Below, one piece after another: positions 52,597 through 59,788 of a stretch of DNA of 64,000 bases. Origin of the DNA: Nocardioides sp. Arc9.136 (GTDB lineage: Bacteria > Actinomycetota > Actinomycetes > Propionibacteriales > Nocardioidaceae); contig NZ_CP113431.1 in assembly GCF_030506255.1 (NCBI RefSeq), forward strand, positions 3,421,001 through 3,485,000, in the 5' to 3' direction. The notes below the pieces were generated by a model. That model searched no databases. It saw nothing but the letters and a program-made list of their open reading frames with translations, and had not been told where the DNA came from. Within the stretch, counting starts at the first letter, position 1, and every line of letters begins with the position of its first letter. The position numbers and the translations under genes were made by a program.

Positions 52597-53019
52597 GTGC
52601 TCTCCCTGACCTACGTCAGCTCCGCCACCGAGCTGCTCGACGCCGACGCCCTGGTCCGCCTCCTCGAGACCAGCCGGCCGCGCAACCACGAGCGCGGCCT
52701 CAGCGGCGTGCTGCTCTACCGCGACGGCAACATCATCCAGGTGCTCGAGGGCCCGGAGGAGGAGGTCGAGCAGACCTTCGCCGACATCGAGCGCGACCCC
52801 CGCCACCGCGGGGTGATCGTGCTGTTGCGCGACCGGATCGAGCAGCGGGCCTTCCCCGACTGGTCGATGGGGTTCCGCGACGTCAGCGGCGTCGACCTGG
52901 AGCGCGAGGACGGCTTCACCGACTTCCTCCGCGGACGCGACGACCCTGCCACCGGCGACGACAGCCACACCGAGGTGGTCGGCTCCCTGCTGCGCACCTT
53001 CCGCGAGACGATGCGCTGA
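52597..53019 (+). CDS. Short BLUF-domain blue-light photoreceptor
   Basis: 140 residues, a single BLUF domain with a short C-terminal helix. All flavin-site residues are present: Tyr6 in LTYVSSA, Asn30, Gln48 in IIQVLEG, Trp89 and Met91 in FPDWSMGF; the DPRH motif (67-70) is also typical. Light would rearrange the Tyr-Gln hydrogen bonding around FAD. No output domain is attached, so it must act through a partner that is not evident from the neighbours. GTG start, with TACCCG six bases before it. Confidence 0.93.
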   Translation: MLSLTYVSSATELLDADALVRLLETSRPRNHERGLSGVLLYRDGNIIQVLEGPEEEVEQTFADIERDPRHRGVIVLLRDRIEQRAFPDWSMGFRDVSGVDLEREDGFTDFLRGRDDPATGDDSHTEVVGSLLRTFRETMR

Positions 53020-53045
53020 CCTCCGGACCAGTCGAGCAGGCCTCC

Positions 53046-53651
53046 TCAGAGGACCAGCGTGACCAGGAACCCGACGAAGGTGACCGCCAGGAGGACGATC
53101 TCGGCCCAGGCCGGGGTGCGGCGCACCTCGGCGGCCAGCGCGGTGACCTCCGGGGAGGAGCGGCGGATGCCGCGGGCGGTGCGGTCCTCGTCGACGAGCT
53201 GACGGATCCGCATCTCGACGATGTCGGCGTACGACGGGCCGGGGGTGCCCAGGTCGGGGTCGGTGCCACCGGGGGTCGAGCTCGCCCGCGTCTGGAGCGT
53301 CGAGCGCAGGGTCTGGCCGATGGCCGGCGAGACGTACCGCTTCTCCCCCGCGCGCACGGCGAGGACCTGCCGCACGCCGAGCTCCTCGACCGCCGCGAGC
53401 GGGATCGTGACCGTCTCGAGCATGTTGCGCAGCACCAGCCGGCCGTGGGCGACGAGCACCCGCGGGCGGAGCGTGGCCGCCCAGACCAGGACGCCGAAGA
53501 AGACCGCGCCGACGACCACCGCCGCGTCGTACCTCTCGGTCACGCCGAGGACGACGGCGCCGAGCGCCGCGAGCAGGCCGAGGACGCCGCTCACCCGTCC
53601 GCTGGTGGGTCGGAAGCTCTCCGTGACCTCGCCGGGTCCCTGCTCGCCCAC
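53046..53651 (-). CDS. PH-domain-like membrane protein
   Basis: 201 residues. Two membrane helices (about 18-36 and 40-58), a PH-like region opening [52 protein letters not shown] in consecutive blocks, then a polar segment, and a last membrane helix (about 180-200) ending at the C-terminus. The unit ...[12 protein letters not shown]...IPL..V differs from the bPH2 proteins at 4670 and 20502. It begins at GTG with AGGAGG eight bases upstream. Convergent with the BLUF gene. Confidence 0.8.
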   Translation of the reverse strand: MGEQGPGEVTESFRPTSGRVSGVLGLLAALGAVVLGVTERYDAAVVVGAVFFGVLVWAATLRPRVLVAHGRLVLRNMLETVTIPLAAVEELGVRQVLAVRAGEKRYVSPAIGQTLRSTLQTRASSTPGGTDPDLGTPGPSYADIVEMRIRQLVDEDRTARGIRRSSPEVTALAAEVRRTPAWAEIVLLAVTFVGFLVTLVL

Positions 53652-53720
53652 CGCGTCGTCCTCCTGCTCTCGGTCCGGTCGTGCCCCAGCCCACCGTCGG
53701 GCCGGGCGCGGCGTCGAGCC

Positions 53721-53726
53721 TATGCT
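53721..53726 (+). promoter_or_regulatory. -10 element of deoC
   Basis: TATGCT, six bases before the GTG at 53733, with no Shine-Dalgarno sequence. Confidence 0.6.
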
Positions 53727-53732
53727 GAACCG

Positions 53733-54425
53733 GTGAGCGAACCCTCCGTCACCCAGGTCGCCCAGGCCATCGACCACACCCTGCTGAAGCCGGAGGCCAC
53801 CCGCGCCGACGTCGAGGCGCTGGTGGCCGAGGCCGTCGAGCTCGGGACCTACTCCGTGTGCGTCTCCCCCTCGATGCTGCCCGTCGCCGTGCCGGAGGGC
53901 AGCGGGCTGAAGGTCGCCGTCGTCTGCGGGTTCCCCAGCGGCAAGCACACCTCCACGGTCAAGGCCGCCGAGGCTGCGGAGTCGGTCGCGAACGGCGCCG
54001 ACGAGATCGACATGGTCATCGACATCGGTGCCGCCAAGGAGGGCCGGTACGACGCGGTCGAGGCCGACGTCGCCGCGGTCCGCGCGGCCGCGCCGGCGCC
54101 GACGGTGCTCAAGGTGATCATCGAGTCCGCCGCCCTGTCCGACGACGAGATCGTCGGCGTGTGCCGCGCCGCGGCCGCCGCCGGCGCGGACTTCGTCAAG
54201 ACCTCCACCGGCTTCCACCCCTCCGGCGGGGCCTCCGAGCACGCCGTGCGCCTGATGGCCCAGACGGTCCCGCAGCTGCAGGTCAAGGCCTCCGGCGGCG
54301 TGCGCACCCTCGAGCAGGCGCGCACGATGATGGCCGCCGGTGCCTCCCGGCTCGGCGTCTCCGGCAGCCGCGCGCTCCTCGGTGCCGCCGGCGACGGCGG
54401 GTCCTCCGGCTCCGGCAGCTACTGA
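53733..54425 (+). CDS. deoC: Deoxyribose-phosphate aldolase
   Basis: 230 residues. It cleaves 2-deoxyribose-5-phosphate to glyceraldehyde-3-phosphate and acetaldehyde. The sequence has [63 protein letters not shown] (Lys of the relay) and [15 protein letters not shown], where Lys forms the Schiff base. The GGVRTLEQA loop binds phosphate. The last 15 residues are Gly/Ser. Completes a purine deoxynucleoside salvage path with the phosphorylase and deaminase. Confidence 0.96.
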   Translation: MSEPSVTQVAQAIDHTLLKPEATRADVEALVAEAVELGTYSVCVSPSMLPVAVPEGSGLKVAVVCGFPSGKHTSTVKAAEAAESVANGADEIDMVIDIGAAKEGRYDAVEADVAAVRAAAPAPTVLKVIIESAALSDDEIVGVCRAAAAAGADFVKTSTGFHPSGGASEHAVRLMAQTVPQLQVKASGGVRTLEQARTMMAAGASRLGVSGSRALLGAAGDGGSSGSGSY

Positions 54426-54469
54426 CCGCTGTTGCCGTCGCCGTCATCGTCGGCGACCCGGTCGCAGAC

Positions 54470-54498
54470 GGAGGGCCCGGAGCGGGTACCGGCCCTCC
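54470..54498 (+). terminator. Hairpin between deoC and the Rieske gene
   Basis: GGAGGGCC (54470-54477) pairs perfectly with GGCCCTCC (54491-54498) around a 13-base loop. The right arm ends one base before the Rieske ATG at 54500. It could end deoC transcription or fold over the next ribosome site (GGAG is in the left arm). Confidence 0.45.
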
Positions 54499-54499
54499 C

Positions 54500-54895
54500 A
54501 TGAGCGACGACAAGCAGCCCGGCGTCCCCCTCTCCGAGCTGGCCGGCGGCAAGGTCCGCCTGGTCGGGCAGTGGGTGGTCGGCCTGCGCCGCACGACGGA
54601 CACCACCGACCCGACCGCGCGCACCGGGGAGCCGTTCGCGGTCTCGCGCCGGTGCCGCCACCAGCTCGCCGACCTCAGCGAGGGCCACGTCGACGCGGAC
54701 GGGTGCCTGGTCTGCCCGTGGCACCAGAGCCGGTACGACGTCAGCACCGGCGTCATGGTCGACGGGCCGAAGGGGTTCCTGGGCTACCACGGCCCGGCCC
54801 GGGGCTACCGCCAGTTCGTGGCGGCGTACTCCAAGGTGCTCCGGCTGCGCCGTGGCAAGGCCCACGTCGAGGGCGACCAGGTCCGGGTCGACTGA
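54500..54895 (+). CDS. Rieske [2Fe-2S] domain protein
   Basis: 131 residues, one Rieske domain. Cluster ligands are Cys52 and His54 (SRRCRHQLADLSEG) and Cys72 and His75 (DGCLVCPWHQSRYDVSTG). The C-terminal KGFLGYHGPARGYRQFVAAY segment is unusual: the domain is followed by a short basic tail instead of a catalytic domain. It may act as a ferredoxin-like electron carrier for an oxygenase elsewhere. The partner is not in the window. Confidence 0.92.
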   Translation: MSDDKQPGVPLSELAGGKVRLVGQWVVGLRRTTDTTDPTARTGEPFAVSRRCRHQLADLSEGHVDADGCLVCPWHQSRYDVSTGVMVDGPKGFLGYHGPARGYRQFVAAYSKVLRLRRGKAHVEGDQVRVD

Positions 54896-54928
54896 GCCCC
54901 GGGGGCCGGGACACGGCAGGATGTCCCG

Positions 54929-55537
54929 GTGCGCGCCCGGGTAATCGTCCTCGCCGGCCCCTCGGGGTCGGGCAAGTCCCGGCTCGCCGCGCGGATGGGC
55001 CTGCCGGTGCTGCGCCTCGACGACTTCTACAAGTCCGGTGGCGACCCCACGCTCCCCCGCATCGAGCACGGCGCGAACGCCGGCATCATCGACTGGGACC
55101 ACCCCGACTCCTGGCTGCCCGACGACGCGCTCGCCGCGATGGAGACGCTGTGCCGCGAGGGGAAGGCCGAGGTGCCGATCTACGACATCGCCCACGACGG
55201 CCGCTGCGGGTGGCAGACCCTCGACCTGGACGGTGCCCCGTACTACGTCGCGGAGGGGATCTTCGCCCCCGACGTCGTCCGGCCCGCGCGTGAGGCGGGG
55301 ATCCTCGCCGCGGCGTACTGCATCCGCCGGTCGCCCCTGCGCACCTTCTGGCTCCGCCTCCAGCGCGACCTGCGGGAGCACCGCAAGCCGCCGCTCGTCC
55401 TCGTCCGGCGGGGCATCGCCCTGATGCGCGCCCAGCGCGAGGTCGTCGCCGACGCCGTCGCGAAGGGCTGCCGGCCGGTCACGCCCGACGAGGCCTGCGC
55501 CGAGGTCGCGCGGCTGACCGCCGACGCGGCCCGCTGA
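54929..55537 (+). CDS. Uridine kinase-like P-loop protein
   Basis: 202 residues. Walker A is VLAGPSGSGKSRLAARMG. RLDDFYKSGGDPTLP and DWDHPDSWLPDDALAAM match the uridine kinase nucleoside site. YVAEGIFAPDVV is the acidic strand, followed by RDLREHRKPPLVLVRRG. Likely phosphorylates uridine/cytidine or a related small molecule. GTG start, with CAGGAT six bases before it. Confidence 0.85.
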   Translation: MRARVIVLAGPSGSGKSRLAARMGLPVLRLDDFYKSGGDPTLPRIEHGANAGIIDWDHPDSWLPDDALAAMETLCREGKAEVPIYDIAHDGRCGWQTLDLDGAPYYVAEGIFAPDVVRPAREAGILAAAYCIRRSPLRTFWLRLQRDLREHRKPPLVLVRRGIALMRAQREVVADAVAKGCRPVTPDEACAEVARLTADAAR

Positions 55538-55595
55538 CGCGGGGTCCCGACGACGGCTCCCGGCGCCCGCTTCCGGCGGCTGCTATGACTCGGGG

Positions 55596-56141
55596 GTGAC
55601 CCTGCTCCCCTGGGGCGCCGCGCTGCGCCAGCCCGACCCGCTCTCCTGCGGCGCCTCGGTGCTGGTGGTCGCGCGGATGCTCGCCGAGGAGGAGTACGCC
55701 GCGAGAGCCGCCGCGTCGTTCCCGGCGGAGGTGCTCGCGCTGCACCGGCGGGTGACCGGCCACCGGTCCCGCGACGGCCGCGCGCAGCTGCCCTGGCCGC
55801 GTGCGCTCGGCACGCCGCCGTGGGCGGTGGCCCGGGAGCTCGCGCTGGTCACCGGTGTGCGGCACCGGGTCCGGCGCGCCCGCTGGTCGACCCTGCAGGA
55901 GGCGCCGGGACGCAGCGCGCTCTACGTCGGCAACCGGCTCCTCCCGCGCCACGTGGTGCTGGTCCTGGCTGTCGAGGCGGACCGCCTGCGGCTCTACGAC
56001 CCGGCCCGGGGAGACGTCGTGGTCGTCCGCCGGGAGGCGTTCGCGGCCGGGCGGCTGCGGGTGGCCGGGTGGGACCGGCCGTGGTTCGCCGTGGTCCCGG
56101 ACGTCATCCGGAGCGTGGGAGCGGGTGCTCGGCCCGCATGA
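55596..56141 (+). CDS. Unknown protein with a possible papain/C39-like catalytic set
   Basis: 181 residues, not recognised. The N-terminus RQPDPLSCGASVLVVARML puts Gln12 six residues before Cys18, the same spacing as the oxyanion Gln and nucleophile Cys in papain-like enzymes. His119 in RLLPRHVVLVLAVE and Asp135 in LRLYDPARGDVV come in the right order and setting (strand-turn-strand). No signal peptide, so it would act in the cytoplasm, or be a non-peptidase with this fold. TATGAC lies six bases before the GTG. The last 38 bases overlap the convergent DUF559 gene within a repeat. Confidence 0.7.
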   Translation: MTLLPWGAALRQPDPLSCGASVLVVARMLAEEEYAARAAASFPAEVLALHRRVTGHRSRDGRAQLPWPRALGTPPWAVARELALVTGVRHRVRRARWSTLQEAPGRSALYVGNRLLPRHVVLVLAVEADRLRLYDPARGDVVVVRREAFAAGRLRVAGWDRPWFAVVPDVIRSVGAGARPA

Positions 56142-56147
56142 CGTCCG
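56099..56147. repeat. 49-bp hairpin repeat, copy 1
   Basis: Begins GGACGTCATCCGGAGCGTGG and ends GCATGACGTCCG. It differs from the copy at 57183-57231 by three adjacent bases. GGACGTCAT pairs with ATGACGTCC at the ends and further inner pairs are possible. It encodes the C-termini of two convergent genes, one on each strand. Confidence 0.85.
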
Positions 56148-57114
56148 AGGCGTGGCCCGTCCGGTGCAGGAGCGCCTGCTCGATCTGCCCGTAGAACGTG
56201 TCGGGCTGCAGCCGCAGCCCCAGCATCGGCACCCGCAGCACCCGGTCGCCCGACAGGACCAGGTCGTTCTGCCGGACCGCGTCGCCGACGACGTGGTCCA
56301 CCCAGGCGTGCTGGATGCCGTCGACCTCGACGACCAGCCGGTGCTCGGGCCAGCAGAGGTCCAGGACGTACCGACCGTTGCGCCCGCGCCGCACCACCTG
56401 CCGCGCGGGCGCCGGGAGCCCCCGGCGCACCAGCTCCCGCACGATCGCCGCCTCGTCCAACGTGCGGGCGCCCTCGAGCAGCTCACCGACCACCTGCTGG
56501 ACCAGCGCACGGCGCCGGTCCCTCCGCACGCGCAGCGCCTCCTCGCCCACCTGCTCGGCGGTGGCGAGGCCCTGCTGCACGGTCAGGGTCAGCAGGTACG
56601 CCGCCTGGCGGTCGGTCGCGGCCCACAGCGCCGCGCGGACCGCCGCCGTCGCGGGCCGGGTCCGCGGCACCCCGGTCGGCACGACGTCGGTCGCGCTCCA
56701 CCGCCGGGTCTGCCGGATGTCGTACCGCGGGCTCCGTCGCACGCGCGCGCCGCGCGGGACCGACACCCTGACCCGGTCCACGACGTACCGCTGCAGGCCG
56801 CCGGCCACCAGGGCCGACGCCCCGTCCAGGCACGCGCGTGGCCCACCCTGGAACACCGCCGCCCAGTGGTGGCCAGCCTCGCTGAGGGTGCTGTTGTGCA
56901 GGCACACGGACTGGTCGCCCACCAGTCGCCAGCGGCCGCCGGCGACCTGTCCCCTCACCTGCCACCGGGTGACACCCAGCGCGTAGAGCTGCCGCCGCGA
57001 CACCACACCGCCCTGGTCGGCCGCGAGGCGCCGGGCGGCGAGGAGGACGGGCAGGTCGTGGGGAGTCGTCGCGGGCACGGACGCACGCTCCCCGGAGCGG
57101 CGGACCCGGGCCAT
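56104..57114 (-). CDS. DUF559-domain protein with AbiEi-like N-terminus
   Basis: 336 residues. The N-terminal winged-helix region (about 18-65) has LAADQGGVVSRRQLYALGVTRWQVRGQVAGGRWRLV in consecutive parts, like the AbiEi-type domain often fused in these proteins. The C-terminal DUF559 domain (about 240-320) is Vsr/restriction-endonuclease-like: YVLDLCWPEHRLVVEVDGIQHAW, with an Asp and Glu-x-Asp. Many actinobacteria carry many such genes; the role is unknown. The last 15 codons are supplied by the 49-bp repeat, the same sequence that follows adenosine deaminase, so the gene seems to have been inserted between the copies. Confidence 0.85.
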   Translation of the reverse strand: MARVRRSGERASVPATTPHDLPVLLAARRLAADQGGVVSRRQLYALGVTRWQVRGQVAGGRWRLVGDQSVCLHNSTLSEAGHHWAAVFQGGPRACLDGASALVAGGLQRYVVDRVRVSVPRGARVRRSPRYDIRQTRRWSATDVVPTGVPRTRPATAAVRAALWAATDRQAAYLLTLTVQQGLATAEQVGEEALRVRRDRRRALVQQVVGELLEGARTLDEAAIVRELVRRGLPAPARQVVRRGRNGRYVLDLCWPEHRLVVEVDGIQHAWVDHVVGDAVRQNDLVLSGDRVLRVPMLGLRLQPDTFYGQIEQALLHRTGHASDVMRAEHPLPRSG

Positions 57115-57182
57115 CGCTCCGCGGATGCCCTGGGGGCGCCGGCGCCCCGCGGGACGCTGTGGACAGGAACCGGCCCGCGTGC

Positions 57183-57231
57183 GGACGTCATCCGGAGCGT
57201 GGGAGCGGGTGCTCCCTCCGCATGACGTCCG
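57183..57231. terminator. 49-bp hairpin repeat, copy 2, after the adenosine deaminase gene
   Basis: Same element as 56099-56147, better paired here: 9 outer base pairs (GGACGTCAT/ATGACGTCC), then CGGAG/CTCCG and GGAGC/GCTCC around GGGT. It lies six bases past the minus-strand deaminase stop, as a terminator would. Confidence 0.75.
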
Positions 57232-57237
57232 GGTCGG

Positions 57238-58350
57238 TCAGCCGCCCAGCTCGGCGGCCAGCGCGGCGTACGCGGGCTTGATCACCGAGGAGATCAGCTC
57301 GAGGCGCTGGTCGAAGGGCAGGAACGCCGACTTCATGGCGTTGATCGTGAACCACTCGACGTCGCGCACGCCGTACCCGAACGCCTCGACCAACGCCCAC
57401 ATCTCGTCGGTCATCGAGGTGCCGCTCATCAGCCGGTTGTCGGTGTTGACGGTGACACGGAACCGCAGGCTCTTGAGCAGGCCGATCGGGTGCTCGGCGA
57501 TCGACGCGGCGGCGCCGGTCTGGATGTTGGAGGCGGGGCACATCTCGAGCGGGATCCGCTTGTCCCGGACGTACGCCGCCAGCCGGCCGAGCTCGACGGT
57601 GCCGTCCTCGTGCGCGGTGATGTCGTCGATGATCCGGACGCCGTGCCCGAGCCGGTCCGCGCCGCACCACTGGATGGCCTGCCAGATCGACGGCAGCCCG
57701 AACGCCTCGCCGGCGTGGATGGTGAAGTGGGAGTTCTCGCGCTGGAGGTACTCGAAGGCGTCGAGGTGGCGGGTGGGCGGGTAGCCCGCCTCCGCGCCGG
57801 CGATGTCGAAGCCGGCCACGCCGCGGTCGCGCCAGGCGATCGCGAGCTCGGCGATCTCCATCGAGCGGGCCTGGTGTCGCATGGCGGTGAGCAGCTGCCG
57901 GACGACGATCCGGTCGCCCGCGGCCGAGCAGCCCTCGTCGAAGCCCCGCTGCACGGCGGCGACCACGTCGTCGAGGCTGAGGCCCTCCTGCACGTGCTGC
58001 TCGGGGGCGTAGCGGATCTCGGCGTACACCACGCCGTCCTCGGCCAGGTCCTCCACGCACTCGCGGGCCACGCGGGTGAGCGCGTCGGCGGTCTGCATCA
58101 CGCCGACGGTGTGGTCGAAGGTCTCGAGGTAGCGCTCGAGGGAGCCCGAGTCGGCCGCCTCGGTGAACCAGCGGCCGAGCTCCTCGGCGTTGCCGGCGAC
58201 CGGCAGCTCGTGGCCGCACGCCGCGGCGAGCTCGAGGATGGTCTGGGGGCGGAGCCCGCCGTCGAGGTGGTCGTGGAGGAGGACCTTCGGCGCCCGGCGC
58301 ACCTGTTCCCTGGTCAGCGTGACGGGGGCACTATCTTGCATGCCGACCAT
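57238..58350 (-). CDS. add: Adenosine deaminase
   Basis: 370 residues. Converts (deoxy)adenosine to (deoxy)inosine, a substrate for the phosphorylase at 36803. Zinc and active-site blocks are [12 protein letters not shown] (metal HxH), [11 protein letters not shown] (His and catalytic Glu), RLGHGVRI and [14 protein letters not shown] (metal Asp). The NTDNR variant is usual in actinobacterial Add. ATG at 58350 is used; the Met three codons later is possible (TTGGAT seven bases before it). Downstream is the 49-bp hairpin. Confidence 0.95.
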   Translation of the reverse strand: MVGMQDSAPVTLTREQVRRAPKVLLHDHLDGGLRPQTILELAAACGHELPVAGNAEELGRWFTEAADSGSLERYLETFDHTVGVMQTADALTRVARECVEDLAEDGVVYAEIRYAPEQHVQEGLSLDDVVAAVQRGFDEGCSAAGDRIVVRQLLTAMRHQARSMEIAELAIAWRDRGVAGFDIAGAEAGYPPTRHLDAFEYLQRENSHFTIHAGEAFGLPSIWQAIQWCGADRLGHGVRIIDDITAHEDGTVELGRLAAYVRDKRIPLEMCPASNIQTGAAASIAEHPIGLLKSLRFRVTVNTDNRLMSGTSMTDEMWALVEAFGYGVRDVEWFTINAMKSAFLPFDQRLELISSVIKPAYAALAAELGG

Positions 58351-58453
58351 CCAAGCACCCCGGTCACCGAGTTCCACATCGCCTGGTGCGAGCCCGCACG
58401 AGCCCCGCAGCCCCCGCCCACAGCCTTCCCGCACGCGTCCCCGAGGAGCCCCC

Positions 58454-58909
58454 ATGCGCACGTTCTCCAGCTTCGAGGAGGTCGCCGAGGCGGCCGGTAC
58501 CGACATCGGCTCGACCGACTGGGTGGAGATCGACCAGGCACGCGTCGACCTCTTCGCCGAGGCCACCGGCGACCACCAGTGGATCCACGTCGACGTCGAG
58601 CGCGCGAAGGACGGCCCCTTCGGCGGCACCATCGCCCACGGCTACCTCACCCTGTCGCTGGTGCCGTGGCTGGGCAGCCAGGTCTTCGCCCTCGACACCC
58701 CGGGCGCCAAGCTCAACTACGGCGTGAACAAGGTCCGCTTCCCGAACCCGCTGCTCGTCGGCAAGCGGGTCCGCGGGCACGTCGCCTTCGGCGAGGTCAC
58801 CGACATCCCCGCCGGCAAGCAGGCCGTCATCGCCTACACCGTCGAGATCGAGGGCGAGGCCAAGCCCGCCTGCGTCGCCGAGACCGTCGTCCTGCTCCTC
58901 GCCGGCTGA
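58454..58909 (+). CDS. MaoC-family (R)-hydratase
   Basis: 151 residues, hot-dog fold. The hydratase dyad is Asp40 and His45 in [15 protein letters not shown], followed by [20 protein letters not shown]. It adds water to enoyl-CoA in the (R) sense; such single-domain proteins serve fatty-acid or polyketide metabolism. GAGGAG lies five bases before the ATG. Divergent from the deaminase gene. Confidence 0.93.
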   Translation: MRTFSSFEEVAEAAGTDIGSTDWVEIDQARVDLFAEATGDHQWIHVDVERAKDGPFGGTIAHGYLTLSLVPWLGSQVFALDTPGAKLNYGVNKVRFPNPLLVGKRVRGHVAFGEVTDIPAGKQAVIAYTVEIEGEAKPACVAETVVLLLAG

Positions 58910-58949
58910 CGCACTCCGCCGCCGCCCGCGCAGCGGGAGTGGCGGCCGC

Positions 58950-59129
58950 TCAGTCCCGCGCGCGCCGCGCGAGGCGCTCGCGCCCGTAGGCCCGCACCTT
59001 CTCGGCCTCCGCCTCGGTGAGCCGGAAGTAGGCGTACGGCGTGATCTGCCACCCCATGGCGTGCAGCCACCGCCGGATGGTCCGGTCGGTGACGCCGAGC
59101 TCGTCCGCGAGCATCCGCGGGGTGATCAT
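58950..59129 (-). CDS. Very small helix-turn-helix DNA-binding protein
   Basis: 59 residues. MITPRMLADELGVTDRTIRR starts a helix-turn-helix; WLHAMGWQITPYAYFRLTEAEAEKV adds a wing-like turn and a final helix. A stand-alone unit like this could be a small regulator or an excision-type (Xis/MerR-like) factor. The ATG is supported by TACGGT six bases before it. It is divergent from the broken metallo-hydrolase gene, which it might once have regulated. Confidence 0.8.
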   Translation of the reverse strand: MITPRMLADELGVTDRTIRRWLHAMGWQITPYAYFRLTEAEAEKVRAYGRERLARRARD

Positions 59130-59135
59130 GGGTCG

Positions 59136-59141
59136 ACCGTA
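59136..59141 (-). promoter_or_regulatory. -10 element of the small HTH gene
   Basis: TACGGT on the minus strand, six bases before the ATG at 59129. Confidence 0.45.
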
Positions 59142-59273
59142 CGGCCGGACGGGCCCCGGCGGACGGTGCCCCCGCCGACGGAGCCGCACTTCTTCGGCCG
59201 GTCCCATGCGCGGGACGACGCCACACTGGATAACCATGCTGCGCGACACATAGCAATACATCAGGTTCGTTCC

Positions 59274-59630
59274 GTGTTCACGCTCACCGTGCTCGGGACC
59301 GCCACCCCGCACCCCCTCCCCGACCGGGCCTGCTCCGGCTACCTCGTGACCGCCGGCGACACCCGGGTGTGGGTCGACGCCGGCCCGGGCTCCCTCGCGA
59401 ACCTCCTGCTGTGCGAGGCGGAGTCGGACCGGTGGACCTCGGACGCGCCGCAGGGCCACCACACCCCGGAGGACGCCGGAGCGCTGGCCCGTCGCGCCGG
59501 CGCCGGCCGGCTCCTCGTGACCCACGTCGGCCCCACGCTGACACCGGAGGCCGCCACCGCCCGCGCCGCCCACGTCTTCGGCGGGCCCACCGCCTGCGCC
59601 CGGGAGAGCGAGGTCCACGCGATCGGCTGA
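59274..59630 (+). pseudogene. Metallo-beta-lactamase-fold hydrolase with the metal-binding core deleted
   Basis: 118 residues in one open frame. The first about 43 (FTLTVLGTATPHPLPDRACSGYLVTAGDTRVWVDAGPGSLANLL in parts) match the N-terminus of RNase Z-like MBL-fold enzymes. The next residues, LCEAESDRW and HHTPEDAGALARRAGAGRLLVTHVGPTLTPEAATARAA, match their C-terminal part. The middle about 140 residues, with the HxHxDH motif and the other zinc ligands, is missing without a frameshift. It is therefore unlikely to be a working hydrolase. The GTG start has CAGGTT six bases upstream. Confidence 0.8.
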
Positions 59631-59788
59631 CCTCGTGCCCCGGCCCGCCGGTCCGCTCGGCGCCCACCGGGAGCCTGACGTTCAGCGGCCCACCGCGGGC
59701 CGTTCACCTCCGCTTCGCCACCCTCCCCCAGGCTGCCGGTCGCCCCCATCCGTCGCTGGCTCGGCAGCGCACTCGAGGAAGAAGCGTC

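Noticed and set aside
56483..57114. AbiEi-like region as half of a type IV toxin-antitoxin pair
   Set aside because: No AbiEii-type nucleotidyltransferase lies next to it. The winged-helix region is fused to DUF559 instead, so no toxin-antitoxin call is made.
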